The notes under the pieces are model-generated. The model was not told where the DNA came from, did not search any database, and saw only the letters and a list, made by a program, of their open reading frames with translations. DNA of 64,000 bases from Alopecurus myosuroides (Eukaryota > Streptophyta > Magnoliopsida > Poales > Poaceae), in contig CM054062.1 in the NCBI GenBank assembly GCA_028641055.1, positions 135,698,682 through 135,762,681 on the forward strand, written 5' to 3'. Below, piece by piece: positions 49,601 to 61,255 of this stretch (its first letter is position 1; each line of letters begins with the position of its first letter). Position numbers and translations under genes: made by a program.

Positions 49601-50591
49601 TGCCCAGTGTGTCCACCTCGACCATGACCAACTCCTTGACCACGATGATCAGTACCCCCATGTCCTCCACGCGTTTCGCCATGCCGGCGGCTGAGAAGCG
49701 ATGAGATCGTGAACGAGTTACGTGGTTCTGAAGAAACCCTAGCAACCTACGCGGGTCGTACCCCTTAGGCCACTTCGCCTGGAGAACGCACGTCCGATAC
49801 CGACCCTGTCTACGATCTGACAAAGGTGGACCCAGAGAAGTAACCTTGATCACGCGATCCGGGATCGAAGCACTTTCCGAAATTTTTGTAACCACCGGGC
49901 CCAGTACCCTGCGATCACGGTAATTTGAATTTTGATATCTACGCTCCCCGTCTCCGCTCTCACCGATCGCCGATGACTTACGCCGGCGCCTCACCACCGT
50001 CCAGGGCGATGAGGTGCATTCATCCTCGATGAACATGGTCGGTTCGAGCACCGGAATCTTTACAGGCCGCTGCCTGACAGTCACCTCCGACGAGGTCATA
50101 TGAGAATGAATCAAATTCCTCTCCGAGGACGGGCATAAGGCCATGGCCGCATACCATTGAGCTTGTCTACGCTGCATCCGCTTCGCCATTCTCGTGGACG
50201 TGAAACACCCCGAGCGAGCCGAGTCCGGAGACAGCGTCCTGCAAACATAATCAAACAAATCATACCTGCCGGCGACGTCCTCCGCTTCCACCGAACCTTC
50301 ACTTTCACTCTCATATTCCACATCACTGCAGGAGAGTGGCCAGAATCTCCCTCCCGTAGTCACTCTCGAGAGCCCTTGATCGGCGACCTCGCGGCCCCGC
50401 GCCCTTCCGTCTTCAGATGAGATGGGAACGCCATGTGGATCCCCACCCGAGCACACAAGAGGTTGTCCCGGCGATGAACCGAGCCGCGTCGCCGAGGGAG
50501 TAGCCCTAGCGGTCGCCGATGTCGCCAGGGGTGTCGCCAGGGGCGTCGCCCTAACGGTCACCTCACTCATCCCTCCTCTCGTGTCCTTCAT
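46688..50591 (-). pseudogene. LINE ORF1: nucleic-acid-binding protein with CCHC knuckle
   Basis: ORF1 is spread over several shifted frames. The N-terminal 400 residues (50591-49386) are rich in Ser/Arg. The region 49389-48805 has a Gln/Val-rich stretch and zinc knuckle CFQCGPPGHFLADCP plus CELCQG. The region 48594-48106 carries WVRVSG-like RVSGIPEEHTSDFLAMWTVG, as in other plant LINE ORF1s. The region 48087-47617 is unusually Ala-rich with repeated PAAAGAA-type units. The frame 47068-46688 is the conserved C-terminus, ending RRRSARLKALNFKS. ORF1 proteins bind LINE RNA. The last stop overlaps the ORF2 start as TAATG. Confidence 0.8.
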
Positions 50592-50652
50592 CGGCTACTT
50601 TCAAGGAAGTTGTTCAGTGATATGTGGATCCCTAATATTTCGTTGTTAGGCT

Positions 50653-52790
50653 TCATCCAATTACTCTAGCAATTACCAAAGTACTATCATCCCAAAAAAC
50701 AATTAACCAAATACCGGAACACGATCTTCTATGGAACTGACATGAATGAGGCTCAATACACAGGAAAGTGAACATGAACATCACAGACGAAACCTTTTTC
50801 ACAACTATCCACAAAGACGACATAAGCAACCTGTGGTCGGGCGTCTTGGTGGTCAGGCTCGAAACTGCCGCCGAGTGCGCATACATCAACCATGCACTTC
50901 CGGTCGTTCACATCTATCTTTCTTGTTCTTTGGAACCTCCATGGATCATAATAAATTCAATGAAAAAAATAATCATGAATTATGATAACTATATACAAGA
51001 ATCTTTTGCATCAGTATGTAAGTAAAAAAAAATTATTGGCAGTAGTCTGATAATATATTGAACTAACCAAGTAAATAAGAAGAATTTAGGAACAAGAGAC
51101 GTACACAGTCTAGAGGAAAGGGAGATCAATTGCGGCTCTACACACAACAGCACCAATGCAGCCAATCAATTCCTCTAGTGAGATCACATCAGCAGACTTA
51201 TTGGCATATGTAACCTTTCAAGAGCACAAAACTCAGCATTAGAGATCTTAAAAGTTTTATGAGGTTCTAATGACTTCCTTTCTATACGGCTATACCCAAG
51301 AAAAATTACCATACCGGTCCCATATAGATAATCTAATAACAATACTTGAAACCCGACAAAAAACTTCGAGAAGATAATCGGTATTCTGTTTTCACAAAAT
51401 GTAATATACTTTGTTAGACTTTTCATTTCACTGGGGAATTTACCAACAAAGCATAACATGTATGCACTTATCAAGAGAGGATTATTAAACTTGGATGCAC
51501 GCCTTATACATTGAATAACTTGTATGATTCTTTTCACATGTCTAGAATTTGCTTGACCAAGAAGAACTGCACAAGTTGTTAGTAGGTCACAACTACCAAC
51601 CAAATTTCTATTTACTATGTACCATCTTATAGCATGATGACATTTCCTATTTTCATCTGTACTATTTATCTATGATGTGGAACTTGATGCTCTAAATAAA
51701 CAGTTTGGTCATCTCATTCATTAAACTTGGATGCACGCCTTATGCTGTCCCCAAATGTTGGTGCAAGCCAACTCTTTTATTAACAATATGTCAGAAACTC
51801 AGAATACTGAGTAAATTACAAAAAAAGGAAAAACTACCACAATTGGGGCTGGTGGTCAGTACCATTCTTGGTGTTTCGTAAAATCTACCGGTTTTGGGAG
51901 GAGGAGAAATAAATCACACTAAAATCAGTCTAAAAACATTTTGACGACAGCTAATCCTTGTTGGATGGAAGTATGCCATCATAATAAATGATACTGAACT
52001 TAGGCAAGAGAAGTAAATTTTTTTTTTATACACCGGATGAGATTGTTACCTAGAGGTTAGAGGATTCAACGGCCTAGCTATTTTATTTCCTTTGCACAGA
52101 TGTAAATAAGAGCATAGATTGCTTTAGTTCTGTTAGGTATCTGCTTCTATAAAGGCAGAGCCTGCCATTGATATTTTAAATGTTACTATATACACAATCT
52201 GTAGATGTGATCTAAAGAAATATATTTGTAGCATGTCAAAGCAAACTGATATTGAAAAAAAAATGATCGCTTGTCTCAATTTTGAGTTCATTGCACAATA
52301 CACATCTATAATCTTCCAAAAAAAATGTGCTACATCAGGGCTCTAGTATTAACCCTATGCATAAGTAAAATCCAGAAATAAATTGCGTTGAGTTGACTGC
52401 AGGATTTCCACAAGAAATGAAAAATTACAGGGATTATATAATGTTCAATGAGAACTCTACATACCTTAGAGGTGCTAAAACCTGGAGGTGAACTACAGAA
52501 GTACTGTAGTGCAGATATGTATACGCTATTTGTTTGCTATCTATCAAACTCAATGTTGAGACAAAGAATTACTTACATATCCTTGGGAGAAAGATGAAGC
52601 ATTGAGCCCAAAAGGAAGACAAAATCTGAATATTAGGTTCCTAAACTTTTAGCTAAAAAAACATGAGGCATGAATTTATTTGCTGCATACATTGACAAAG
52701 AAATTTAGAGCTCCCATATATTGGCAAAGATTGAATCCATGACAATTTTCAACCATTTTTTAAGTGTGGACGTAAAATTCAGAGATCTTT
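50653..52790. other. unassigned AT-rich region
   Basis: About 2.1 kb outside the flanking elements. The longest frame (minus strand 51603-51184, 139 codons, LLTTCAVLLGQANSRHVKR...) is AT-rich and matches nothing I recognise. A plus-strand frame at 50768-50900 (IHKDDISNLWSGVLVVRLET) is similarly orphan. There are several poly(T)/poly(A) runs. It may be decayed gene or transposon sequence. Confidence 0.4.
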
Positions 52791-53364
52791 CATAAACAAT
52801 ACAAAAGGCAGGCCCGGACGGATACATGTGCTGAGTGTGCCGCTGGCACAGGGCCCAGAATTTTTGGGAGCCCAATTTTTTTGTTACAGTACGTATTTGT
52901 TATGCCTACATAATAGATAGCACATGGATTTCTTGCACTTCCAAACGTGGGAATCGGGTCCACGCAAAACAAAAAACAAAGGACACGCCTAGTGGGCAAA
53001 CGTTTGCTCAAAGATCGTTCCGTGGCAATCACCCAGAAAAGGAAAGCCCCACCCCGCATTGTCCAAAAGAGGCAAGTTTCCCAATCCCAACTGCCCACGT
53101 GGTCCCCTACAGCACATGGAGACAAAACCGCCAGCTACCAACTCCCTCACGTGGTCCGGCCTCTCTAATCACCATCCCCTTCCGCAAGAAAATACCTAAA
53201 TCACGCGGAGGAGGACAGGACCGCCCCATCGCTCACCAGTTCATCGTCCTTCTCTACTCTCCCCTTCTATCCTCCTCTCCCCCTGAAGAAACAGATCTGG
53301 TCCATGAAATTGGACGGGATCATCAGCAAAGATTGATGCATAACTAGAGGAAAACACCAAGGAC
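52791..53364 (+). promoter_or_regulatory. presumed promoter and 5' leader of the transposase gene
   Basis: Mixed sequence ending in a CT-rich segment (53245-53285) that looks like a plant 5' leader and leads into the start codon at 53365. Near 52835-52885 a palindromic GGGCCCAGAATTTTTGGGAGCCC may be part of a transposon end. I could not define a terminal inverted repeat or a TATA box with confidence. Confidence 0.35.
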
Positions 53365-53549
53365 ATGGTAAGAGAACCTGCACATACCTCTGTCACCTAT
53401 CTTCTTCTCTGTCATGCTTGGTTGTCTCAGCAACTAGATTTGCACATTGAGTTTGTTTCCCCTGTTTGCAAGTTTTTGTACATGTGTAGGCGGCTAGATC
53501 TGCCCAGTGAGTTTGTTTCCTTGTGACTGTAAGTTTGTGACTGGTGGTT

Positions 53550-54219
53550 GCAACTTTGTTGATTGGACAAGCAACTTTGCTGGCTGGACAAGCAACTTTG
53601 GTAGTTTGTGTGGTAATCGAAACCCATGTGTGTGCAACTTCTAATTCGCATGACACATGGTGTCTGGTATAATGTTGCAACTTTTTACACAATTGTTGCA
53701 AATTCATGTAAGGACATTGGTGGGAAAGCAATTTTTTACCCTGAATGTAGATGAGTGAACTTCTAAGTCAAGAAAGGCAACTTATATAATTGTGTGTGCA
53801 AGTTCGATACTGAAATTAGCAAGGTAGGTTGCATTCTGTTGCAACTTTCTGTGGATTCAGTGTAAACAAGGACTAACCTGAAATTGGACTACTTATGTCT
53901 GTGAGCAAGTATTAGAACAGCAGTGTACAACTATGGACTGTACTATTGTAACTATTTAGACAGAAAATACACGATTTAGCAGCACATGTTCATAGGTAGT
54001 GTGAAACTTTCATAGGTAGAGCAAAGCAAGTTTGGACAGGTATAGTTGCATAGAATGGTAAAAAAAATTAGGAACTATGTAAACACCAGTTTGCAAGTAT
54101 GCGATGTATTGCTTGTAACTTTCCTGGAGAAAAGTTGCATCGTTTTCTTACTTGTGTACATGGTTGGTGCAACTTACAGTTTTGATGCAAGCAAACTAAA
54201 TAAAAATAATAAAAGTTGC
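53550..54219. repeat. cluster of GCAACTT heptamers in transposase intron 1
   Basis: GCAACTT or its complement AAGTTGC occurs at 53550, 53571, 53592, 53634, 53677, 53777, 53841, 54132, 54169 and 54213. That is ten in 670 bp, where fewer than one is expected by chance. The surrounding bases vary, so it is a dispersed motif, not a simple tandem repeat. Further copies lie in intron 2, in transposase exons and in the protease gene. Confidence 0.75.
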
Positions 54220-57200
54220 AAGTACAGGAAATGATTATGAAAAATGTAACAAGCAGGAACACGAAAACAGTGATGTCCTAGACATACCTGTAGAATTTGG
54301 TAGTAAGTTTGTAGATATACCATGATAAGAGAGAAATTTGAACATAATAGTTGGAAAATTTATACACAAAATACAGTACTGCATGTCCTCAGCATTCTTA
54401 TACAACTATATAGCGATAATTAGATTCTGTTTACAATAAATCCTTATGTGCCCCTATGAGAAGGAGATCAACGCATTGGAGAGTGAATTTTCAGGAGAGG
54501 ACCAGTGCATAGGATTTTGACACAATGATCTCCAGTATGGCAATATCATGATGGATGAAGAGACCAAAGCACTGACCATTTGTTTGATGGACTAGTTCTT
54601 GCAAATTGTAACACAATGTCTTGATACCCGCCTGTTTTCATATAAAACAAACTTGAATTAGTGAACTTGTACGAAAATTGTTGGAAAACACAGTAAAAAC
54701 AGTAAAAAAGAGATGTTTGTCATGATCTAACTATAAGTTGTTTCATTTGTAGGATTGGATATTGGACCTAAACGAAGAGCCGCCTGAAAACGACGCAGGC
54801 TCGACATATGCAGATGGGTTTCATGCACCTGGTGAACCTTTATTGAGACCCAGAACGCGAATGCAAGTGCTAATCAGTATTTGGAAGATGTGGGCGAGTC
54901 TCCTGATCCATTGCAAAACAACCCCCCGTTCCTTATGGTCCAGAAGCTAACGTCATGCAAAGTGGGACGATGGAGCAAACTACTATACTTCCAATGGCTG
55001 GTGCTAGCAATGCAGCTACAGATGAAGGTGTGATTGGTGTTGGTCCTGCAGATTACCAAACCATTGATGGGGAAGAAGCTTTGTCTCAGCCACAAGAGCC
55101 ATTTGTAGGCATGAGGTTTGATACTCTGCTTGATGCAAGGAACCATTACAATGCATATGCAGAGAAGAAAGGGTTCTCCATCAAGAGTAACACAACAAGG
55201 ACTTCAGTTATCACTGGGAAGCTTGAAAAGCAGCAATTTGTTTGTAATAAATTCAAGAAGCCAGTAGTTGATGATGGTTCAGAGAAAGTTACTGCAGTGC
55301 CAAAAGTTAACATTGATGTTGTTGAGGAGAGCTATGACGAAGAAGAAGATGTGTGCATAATAGAGGATCCAAAGAAGAAGAAACCAAAGAAACGCAAGAG
55401 GGAGAAAATAAAACAAACGAAATGCAATGCCAAGATGATAGTGAAGGAAAAAAAAGGGAGGTGGGAAGTTATCTACTACATAGCTGAGCACAATCATCCT
55501 TTAGTTACCAAACCCTCTCTCAGGAAGTACTTGCGATCACACCAGGGGATACCAGAAAATGAAAAGGAATTCCTGACAACACTACACAACTGTAATTTAA
55601 CTACATGTACTTTTTCTGACAGTCTGTATCTGCAACTGACATGTTGGTGTTAGTAGCAACTTTTGTGCTAACAGTAGGAACTTTGGTCAGTAGTTATTGC
55701 AACTTTGATACTGTAAACAAAATAATTGGTACTATATACAGAAAAGATGATTGTACTAGTAACCTATATACTACCAGTAGCAACTATGGCGCATGGTCTG
55801 CAGCTTTTTGTTTCTAAAAAAAGTAGTAAATTGCTATATTTAACTTCTCAATTTTAATTTCATTGTTGCACTAAGACAGAGAACTTCTTAGGTAGAAATT
55901 TTTTCTTATTTTTTGAAAGTTTGTATCTGCATCTGAACAAAAATAATGGAATTAGCAACTTTTATGGTTACAGTAACAACTTTGGTCCATTATTGTTGCA
56001 ACTATAAACACAAGTTGTCGAATGTTTCTCATGTGCAAAACATTGATTGTTTTCAAAAACCAGGTCGAATGTTCAGCATCATGTCAGAATTCTATGGGAA
56101 ATCGGTAGCTGTGCCCTACAATCCTAGATCTTTGACCAACTTCCGTGCAACTTTAACTACACCAAGTAGGGAGTTTGATTTGGCCGAGACACAAGAGTAC
56201 TTCCATGCCCGTCAACAGGAAGATCCAGAATTCTATTTCAAAATGAAGTTGGATATTGAAGGAAAAGTTCAGAACAAGTTTTGGGTGGATGGTGCACCAC
56301 GGAAAGCATATGCTGAATCCTACTGGGATTGCATATCTTTTGATGCAACTTACCTAACAAATATGTACAACATGCCGTTTGCTCCTTTCATCGGGATAAA
56401 TCGGCATGGACAATCTTTCATGTTAGGTTGTGGATTCTTAAGGCAAGATCTAGCATCGAGCTATGATTGGCTGAACTCAACGTTCTTGGAAGCAATGAAG
56501 GGCAAACAACCAGGCTGCATAATCACAGATCAAGACATAGCAATGAAAGTGTCTATTGAAAAGATATTCCCCTCGACGGTGCATAGAAATTGCCGATGGC
56601 ACATTATGGGAAAATCAACTCATAAAATGTGCTCGTTTTTGGGAAGACACCCAGAATTGGTGGCAGAGTTCAATGATATAGTGGACTTTAGCATGTCAAG
56701 TGATGAGTTTGAGACAAGATGGGCGCTGTTTGCTGAGAAATGGCAAGCAACTTGGCATTCACGTCTTGACACACTTTATGGAATGAGGAACATGTGGGTT
56801 CCATGCTACTTTAGGCATTGCTTTTTACCATTCCTTCAGTCCACTCAGCGCAGGGAGGGATTTAACGTTGTTCTAAAGCGTTATGTGAACCCCCACAACT
56901 CCATTCTCAATTTTTTCAAGCAATATGAGAAAATACAATAGATGGTCCTACTGAAGGAAGGAGGCAATGATTTCAGAACAGACATGCTAGTAGCTGATAC
57001 TTGGTCTCCTTTCCGAATCGAGGAACAAGCTTTGAAAGTGTATACTAGGGACACCTTCACCAAGTTCCGCACTGAATTTGAGCTTATTGGAAGGTACAAT
57101 GTACGCCCACAACCAAATGGATTGTATCAGTTGGTGCCAAACAGGACATTTGTCGCTAAGTATGGTTCCAGGGCTTATTTGGTTTCATCTAATGTTGAAC

Positions 57201-57230
57201 AGTCAGCTTACAGTTGCGAGTGTTGCAAGA

Positions 57231-57791
57231 TGATGTAAACGTTTTCCCGATCTTTCACCACAAGAACCACCAAGATAACTATTCTCCCAATCACGTGAGC
57301 GATACACGTAACCTGAAGAACATGGATAGAATTAGGCGAGAAACGCACAAACCCTCTTGGCAGATCCAAGAACACTCGCACCTTTATTTCACGCCAAGCT
57401 AGACAACTCTAGGCAGATCCAAGAGCCCCCTAGCCACGAACGAACCCTCTTGGCAGATCCAAGAACACTCGCACCTTTATTTGCAAACATAACTGACGAA
57501 CGTCCGAGACGCCGCCTACACGCCGATCCCCTAGGGACGGTGGTAACCTGGAACTTTTAGTTCTACATAATTTTCAACCTCCTAAAACCTTAGGGCTTGG
57601 CTCTCTTTATATAAGAGGCCAACTCCTAGTCAGTTGGACAGACCCAAACCGACTCCTAACCTAATTGGACTCAAATTGGATACAAACCGGCCCATTTAGA
57701 AGGCTCGGACACAATATGCGGCTCGCAGGCCTTAGACATTATACATCGTGGTTTATTGTCCTAGCGTGCTAACCTGTAGATGCCCGTATCA
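57231..57791 (-). repeat. 3' LTR of the non-autonomous element
   Basis: 561 bp. It contains a TATATAA-type box (about 57607-57614, minus strand) and an internal direct repeat of about 38 bp (CCCTCTTGGCAGATCCAAGA...) at about 57350 and 57446. Confidence 0.9.
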
Positions 57792-59187
57792 TCCTCCCTT
57801 TCTTCAAAAGGCGTTGTCCTCAACGCCAGAAGGTCTTCTCCGGCGCTTGTGGCGTCAAATTATCATATCGCCACGCTTCTACATCCTCAAGTCATGCTTG
57901 CCTGCCACACCACATCCTCCCTCTCGGCTAGCTAGACTTCTTCTTGGCGCCATCTATGTTTGGCACCACCAACATGATTTAGACACATAATCTGTCAAAT
58001 TGCATCTTTAAACGCACCATGCAAACCACCCCTGACACAGCAGGACAGACTCCTGTACCCCAAGGATCCAAGTAAGCTGAATACGCTCACGGATGCAATC
58101 TGAAATAGTGGAGGTCAACTAAGTGCATCACCTAAGACACACAGGACAAATTCCTGTACCCCTTGAATCCAAATGAACGAAGTTCACCGCCTGTAAAAAT
58201 ATATACTGGTGTCTCTTTTTATTTTATCTGCGCATAAAATAGACTTAATCAACTGTTCACGCTTCTTTTTCTTTCCCGTAGGTAGACGCAACAGAATAAT
58301 AATCTTGTACCAGTCACGACTGTCTCCTTTTTTTTAATTTTACTTCGCTTGCTTCGCACGTTGGACCGATCTGATTATTTTTCCTTATCCCTTGCTGGTC
58401 GCTTGCTAGCTCGCGCAAAAATCCCATGTATATCAACCAAAATCAATTTAGCCATCTCCTATTCTGTTTCCTTGCCGGCACGTGATGCATAAAAATAGGA
58501 AAATATGTTTCCTTCCGTAGCCCACACGTACCTAGGAAATCTCCAACGTACCAAAACCGATTTCTCTTCCCTGTCTTACGATCCCTTTCCTTTTTTTTTT
58601 ACTAGAGCCCACGTACACGAAAATCAATTGGAACTTTCCTTTCTCCAACTCCCACGTAGACTTTTCCCTTCTGTTTCCCTTGCTCCACTTTTTTTGTTTT
58701 CTCTAGTCAAGACCTCCATTTTATTTGTCCTTCACGTACCCACACAAGAGATCCAAACTCCCGACCAGTCTTTTTTTTTCTCAATCACCACCACAATCGT
58801 GCGTACCGAATATCTAGGAATTCCAACCGCCGATCAAACTGGCATATTTTTTTGTTGTTGCATGCACTCCACCTCCACGTATCATGGGATCCCATCTGTT
58901 CTTTTTTCCTGATCCGATCTGCACAGAGAGTCAACTTACGTCACGTTGCTCCTTTCCATCGCTGCATTACTCCTCGGAAACAAACGCCGTCCGACTCCAT
59001 GCAGATCGCGGACGATATCTCGCCGAAATTGGACACGAAACACGGCGTTCGATCTCTCTCCATCGCCGAGACGCGATCCTTGCCAACTTGTAGCCCTTCT
59101 TCGAACAGTCTCAGCAAAAACAAATCTGGCAATCTTTGCAAATCCGCAGATCAATCTTTAACTGGACAAAACTCGCGGTGATCAACC

Positions 59188-59203
59188 TGGTGCTCTGATA
59201 CCA
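59188..59203 (-). other. primer binding site of the non-autonomous element
   Basis: On the minus strand TGGTATCAGAGCACC lies about two bases after the 5' LTR end at 59206. It is complementary to Met-tRNA. Confidence 0.85.
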
Positions 59204-59205
59204 CA

Positions 59206-59766
59206 TGATGTAGTCGTTTGCCCGATCTTTCACCACAAGAACCACCAAGATAACTATTCTCCCAATCACGTGAGCGATACACGTAACCTGAAGAACATGG
59301 ATAGAATTAGGCGAGAAACGCACGAACCCTCTTGGCAGATCCAAGAACACTCGCACCTTTATTTCACGCCAAGCTAGACAACTCTAGGCAGATCCAAGAG
59401 CCCCCTAGCCACGAACGAACCCTCTTGGCAGATCCAAGAACACTCGCACCTTTATTTGCAAACATAACTGACGAACGTCCGAGACGCCGCCTACACGCCG
59501 ATCCCCTAGGGACGGTGGTAACCTGGAACTTTTAGTTCTACATAATTTTCAACCTCCTAAAACCTTAGGGCTTGACTCTCTTTATATAAGAGGCCAACTC
59601 CTAGTCAGTTGGACAGACCCAAACCGACTCCTAACCTAATTGGACTCAAATTGGATACAAACCGGCCCATTTAGAAGGCTCGGACACAATATGCGGCTCG
59701 CAGGCCTTAGACATTATACATCGTGGTTTATTGTCCTAGCGTGCTAACCTGTAGATGCCCATATCA
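59206..59766 (-). repeat. 5' LTR of the non-autonomous element
   Basis: 561 bp, same length as the other copy. Visible differences include AGTCGTTTG against AAACGTTTT at one end and CCCATATCA against CCCGTATCA at the other. It carries the same internal 38-bp direct repeat. Confidence 0.9.
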
Positions 59767-60164
59767 CAAGATGCAGAGAGATGGCCTGCTATGCTGCCAC
59801 ATTTTGAAAGTGTTTACGCATCTAGGTGTTGATGAAATACCCTAGCAATACATACTAAAGCGTTGGACACAAGATGCGGTAGAGGGGGAAGGTGGAGTAG
59901 GGGAACAAGATTATGCAGTCATGCCTGAGCAGTCGAAGAAAGATATTCGGTATGCAAATTTGTCTACTAAGTTCCAAAGGGCTGCAAAGAAATGTTGTGT
60001 GTCTGATGCGGCAGAAGTCGTAGCTAACAAGTATCTACGAGCTCTAGAGACTGAGGTTAACCAGCTAAACATGACAAGGAGAAAAGCTCGCACTGCTGCT
60101 GGTCCAAATGGACGGAGGACAAACAATGTGCCCTCTGCACAACCGGGAGGTGACCCACCAGAAG

Positions 60165-60420
60165 CTCCAGCACAAGGTAGTGCTCCAGGTGCACCACCAG
60201 GAGGTCCATCTGATGCACCACCAGTGAGCTCTGTGCATACAGCTGCTCGAACTACAAGACGGGCAAACAATGCGACGCACCGACAACAAGCTCCACCACA
60301 GGGTAGTGCTCCAGGTGCACCACCAGGAGGTCCAACGGATGCACCACCAGGGAGCTCTGTGCCTACCGCTTCTCGAACTGCAAGACGGGCGAAAAATGCT
60401 ACACAACCACCTCAAAGGCC
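60165..60420 (+). repeat. tandem duplication of a 126-bp coding unit
   Basis: Two neighbouring copies encode 42-residue units, each with GSAPGAPPGGP and an Arg-rich RRAxNAT ending, in the tail of the transposase. The copies differ at about ten residues, so the duplication is not very recent. Coordinates are approximate. Confidence 0.75.
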
Positions 60421-60715
60421 TACTGCTGCTACAAATGCGCAACGGGCAAACGATGCAGAAACTACAGCGCCACCAGGTGAACCAACAACTGATGCATGAG
60501 ATGATAGTGACCGATGGGAACCACCTGATAGTTCACAATATGCAATGCCAGAAAGCTCTAGACCTAAAAATCCAGACAAGGTTATTACGAGAGGGAGGAA
60601 AAAGCCACCAAGACTGGTTTTGGCTCTAGAACTACAACCCAAGAGAGTGGTCAAGTGTAGTTTATGTGGTTCAACTGACCATAATGCGGCCACGTGCCTC
60701 GCCAGGTTGTTATAG

Positions 60716-61255
60716 CTTGTATTCATTTTTTTATGTGTTGCAGACCAGTTTTGTTAATTTGAAATGACTTTGTAAAAATTGGTAATGAGTAATCCCGGTA
60801 TTGTAATAGTTGCATTTACTCCACAAAGAGTTGCTACTGTAATATTTGAAGTTGCAAATTCCCTGAATTGCTAGGAAGTGAACGAAATTAAAATGACTTT
60901 GTTCAGTGTGTTGTTCCCCTCTATCTTTCAAAAAGAAAACTCTTTTTTGAATATTAGGTTCTTTTAATTTATTTGTTGCCAGGAAGTTATTAGTGCCTTA
61001 TTGTAATTTGGTCTTGATGTATGAAGAGTTTGAATCACGGTGAAAAAAATACACTGGAATTGACAACTAACAAAAGAATACACAATAATTGCAATATATA
61101 TAGCAAAAATCACTAACATGACCATTGTTGTTGCAAACAAAATTGAGTGCATAGAGAAAGGACTACAAAGAAAATGCAAGTATATAAAACTTGCCCAACC
61201 ATCAATTTGAAATCATAGCAGTACAAAGAATATTGCAACTCCCCACACTATTTAC
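60716..61255. other. spacer between convergent transposase and protease genes
   Basis: AT-rich, with no ORF of note. It presumably holds the two 3' untranslated regions. Confidence 0.5.

Larger units (their letters stand above)
44161..50652 (-). mobile_element. 6.5-kb L1-type LINE with ORF1 and ORF2
   Basis: A minus-strand LINE ending in a poly(A) run (poly(T) at about 44161-44169 on the plus strand) preceded by the family tail ATGCAGAGGCTGG. Probable, slightly diverged target-site copies are 44146-44160 and 50653-50667 (TCATCC then ACTCT; 13 of 15 bases agree). ORF1 and ORF2 are both present but frameshifted. Sequence after the RT thumb, normally another zinc-finger region, is missing before the tail, so there is an internal deletion near 44230. 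Confidence 0.88.
57231..59766 (-). mobile_element. non-autonomous LTR retrotransposon inside the transposase gene
   Basis: 2536 bp with two 561-bp LTRs (TGAT...ATCA ends) and a 5-bp target-site duplication CAAGA (57226-57230 and 59767-59771). On the minus strand the 5' LTR is followed by TGGTATCAGAGCACC (primer site) and the 3' LTR is preceded by AAGAAAGGGAGGA (polypurine tract). The 1.4-kb interior has no gag or pol, only short frames and long T runs, so the element depends on proteins from another element. The LTRs differ at only a handful of sites, so the insertion is recent. Confidence 0.92.
53365..60715 (+). pseudogene. FAR1/MULE-type transposase gene, interrupted by an LTR element
   Basis: Exon 1 ends with the start codon itself (ATG at 53365-53367, donor GTAAGAG). 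Intron 1 is 53368-54752, intron 2 is 55607-56063, and both junctions keep frame. The protein starts MDWILDLNEEPPEND. It has a FAR1 DNA-binding domain (about 55105-55560: ARNHYNAYAEKKGFSIK, HNHPL), a MULE transposase domain (SFDATYLTNMYNMPFAPFIG, IITDQD, HRNCRWHI) and a SWIM zinc finger (CECCKM...CCH). A Pro/Gly-rich tail with a duplicated 42-residue unit follows, then a terminal zinc knuckle CSLCGSTDHNAATC. Breaks: frameshifts near 54845 and in the C-run near 54928, stops at 56939, 59843 and 60497, and the LTR element at 57231-59766 inside the SWIM motif. It would bind element ends and cut them. A decayed FRS-type host gene is the alternative, but the neighbouring protease gene favours a transposon. 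Confidence 0.85.

Noticed and set aside
52800..52890. Possible hAT-type terminal repeat (GGCCCGGAC... and GGGCCCAGAATTTTTGGGAGCCC)
   Set aside because: No matching inverted end or 8-bp target duplication found downstream.
58505..59181. Plus-strand frames inside the non-autonomous LTR element
   Set aside because: They run opposite to the element, are T-rich and show no domain.
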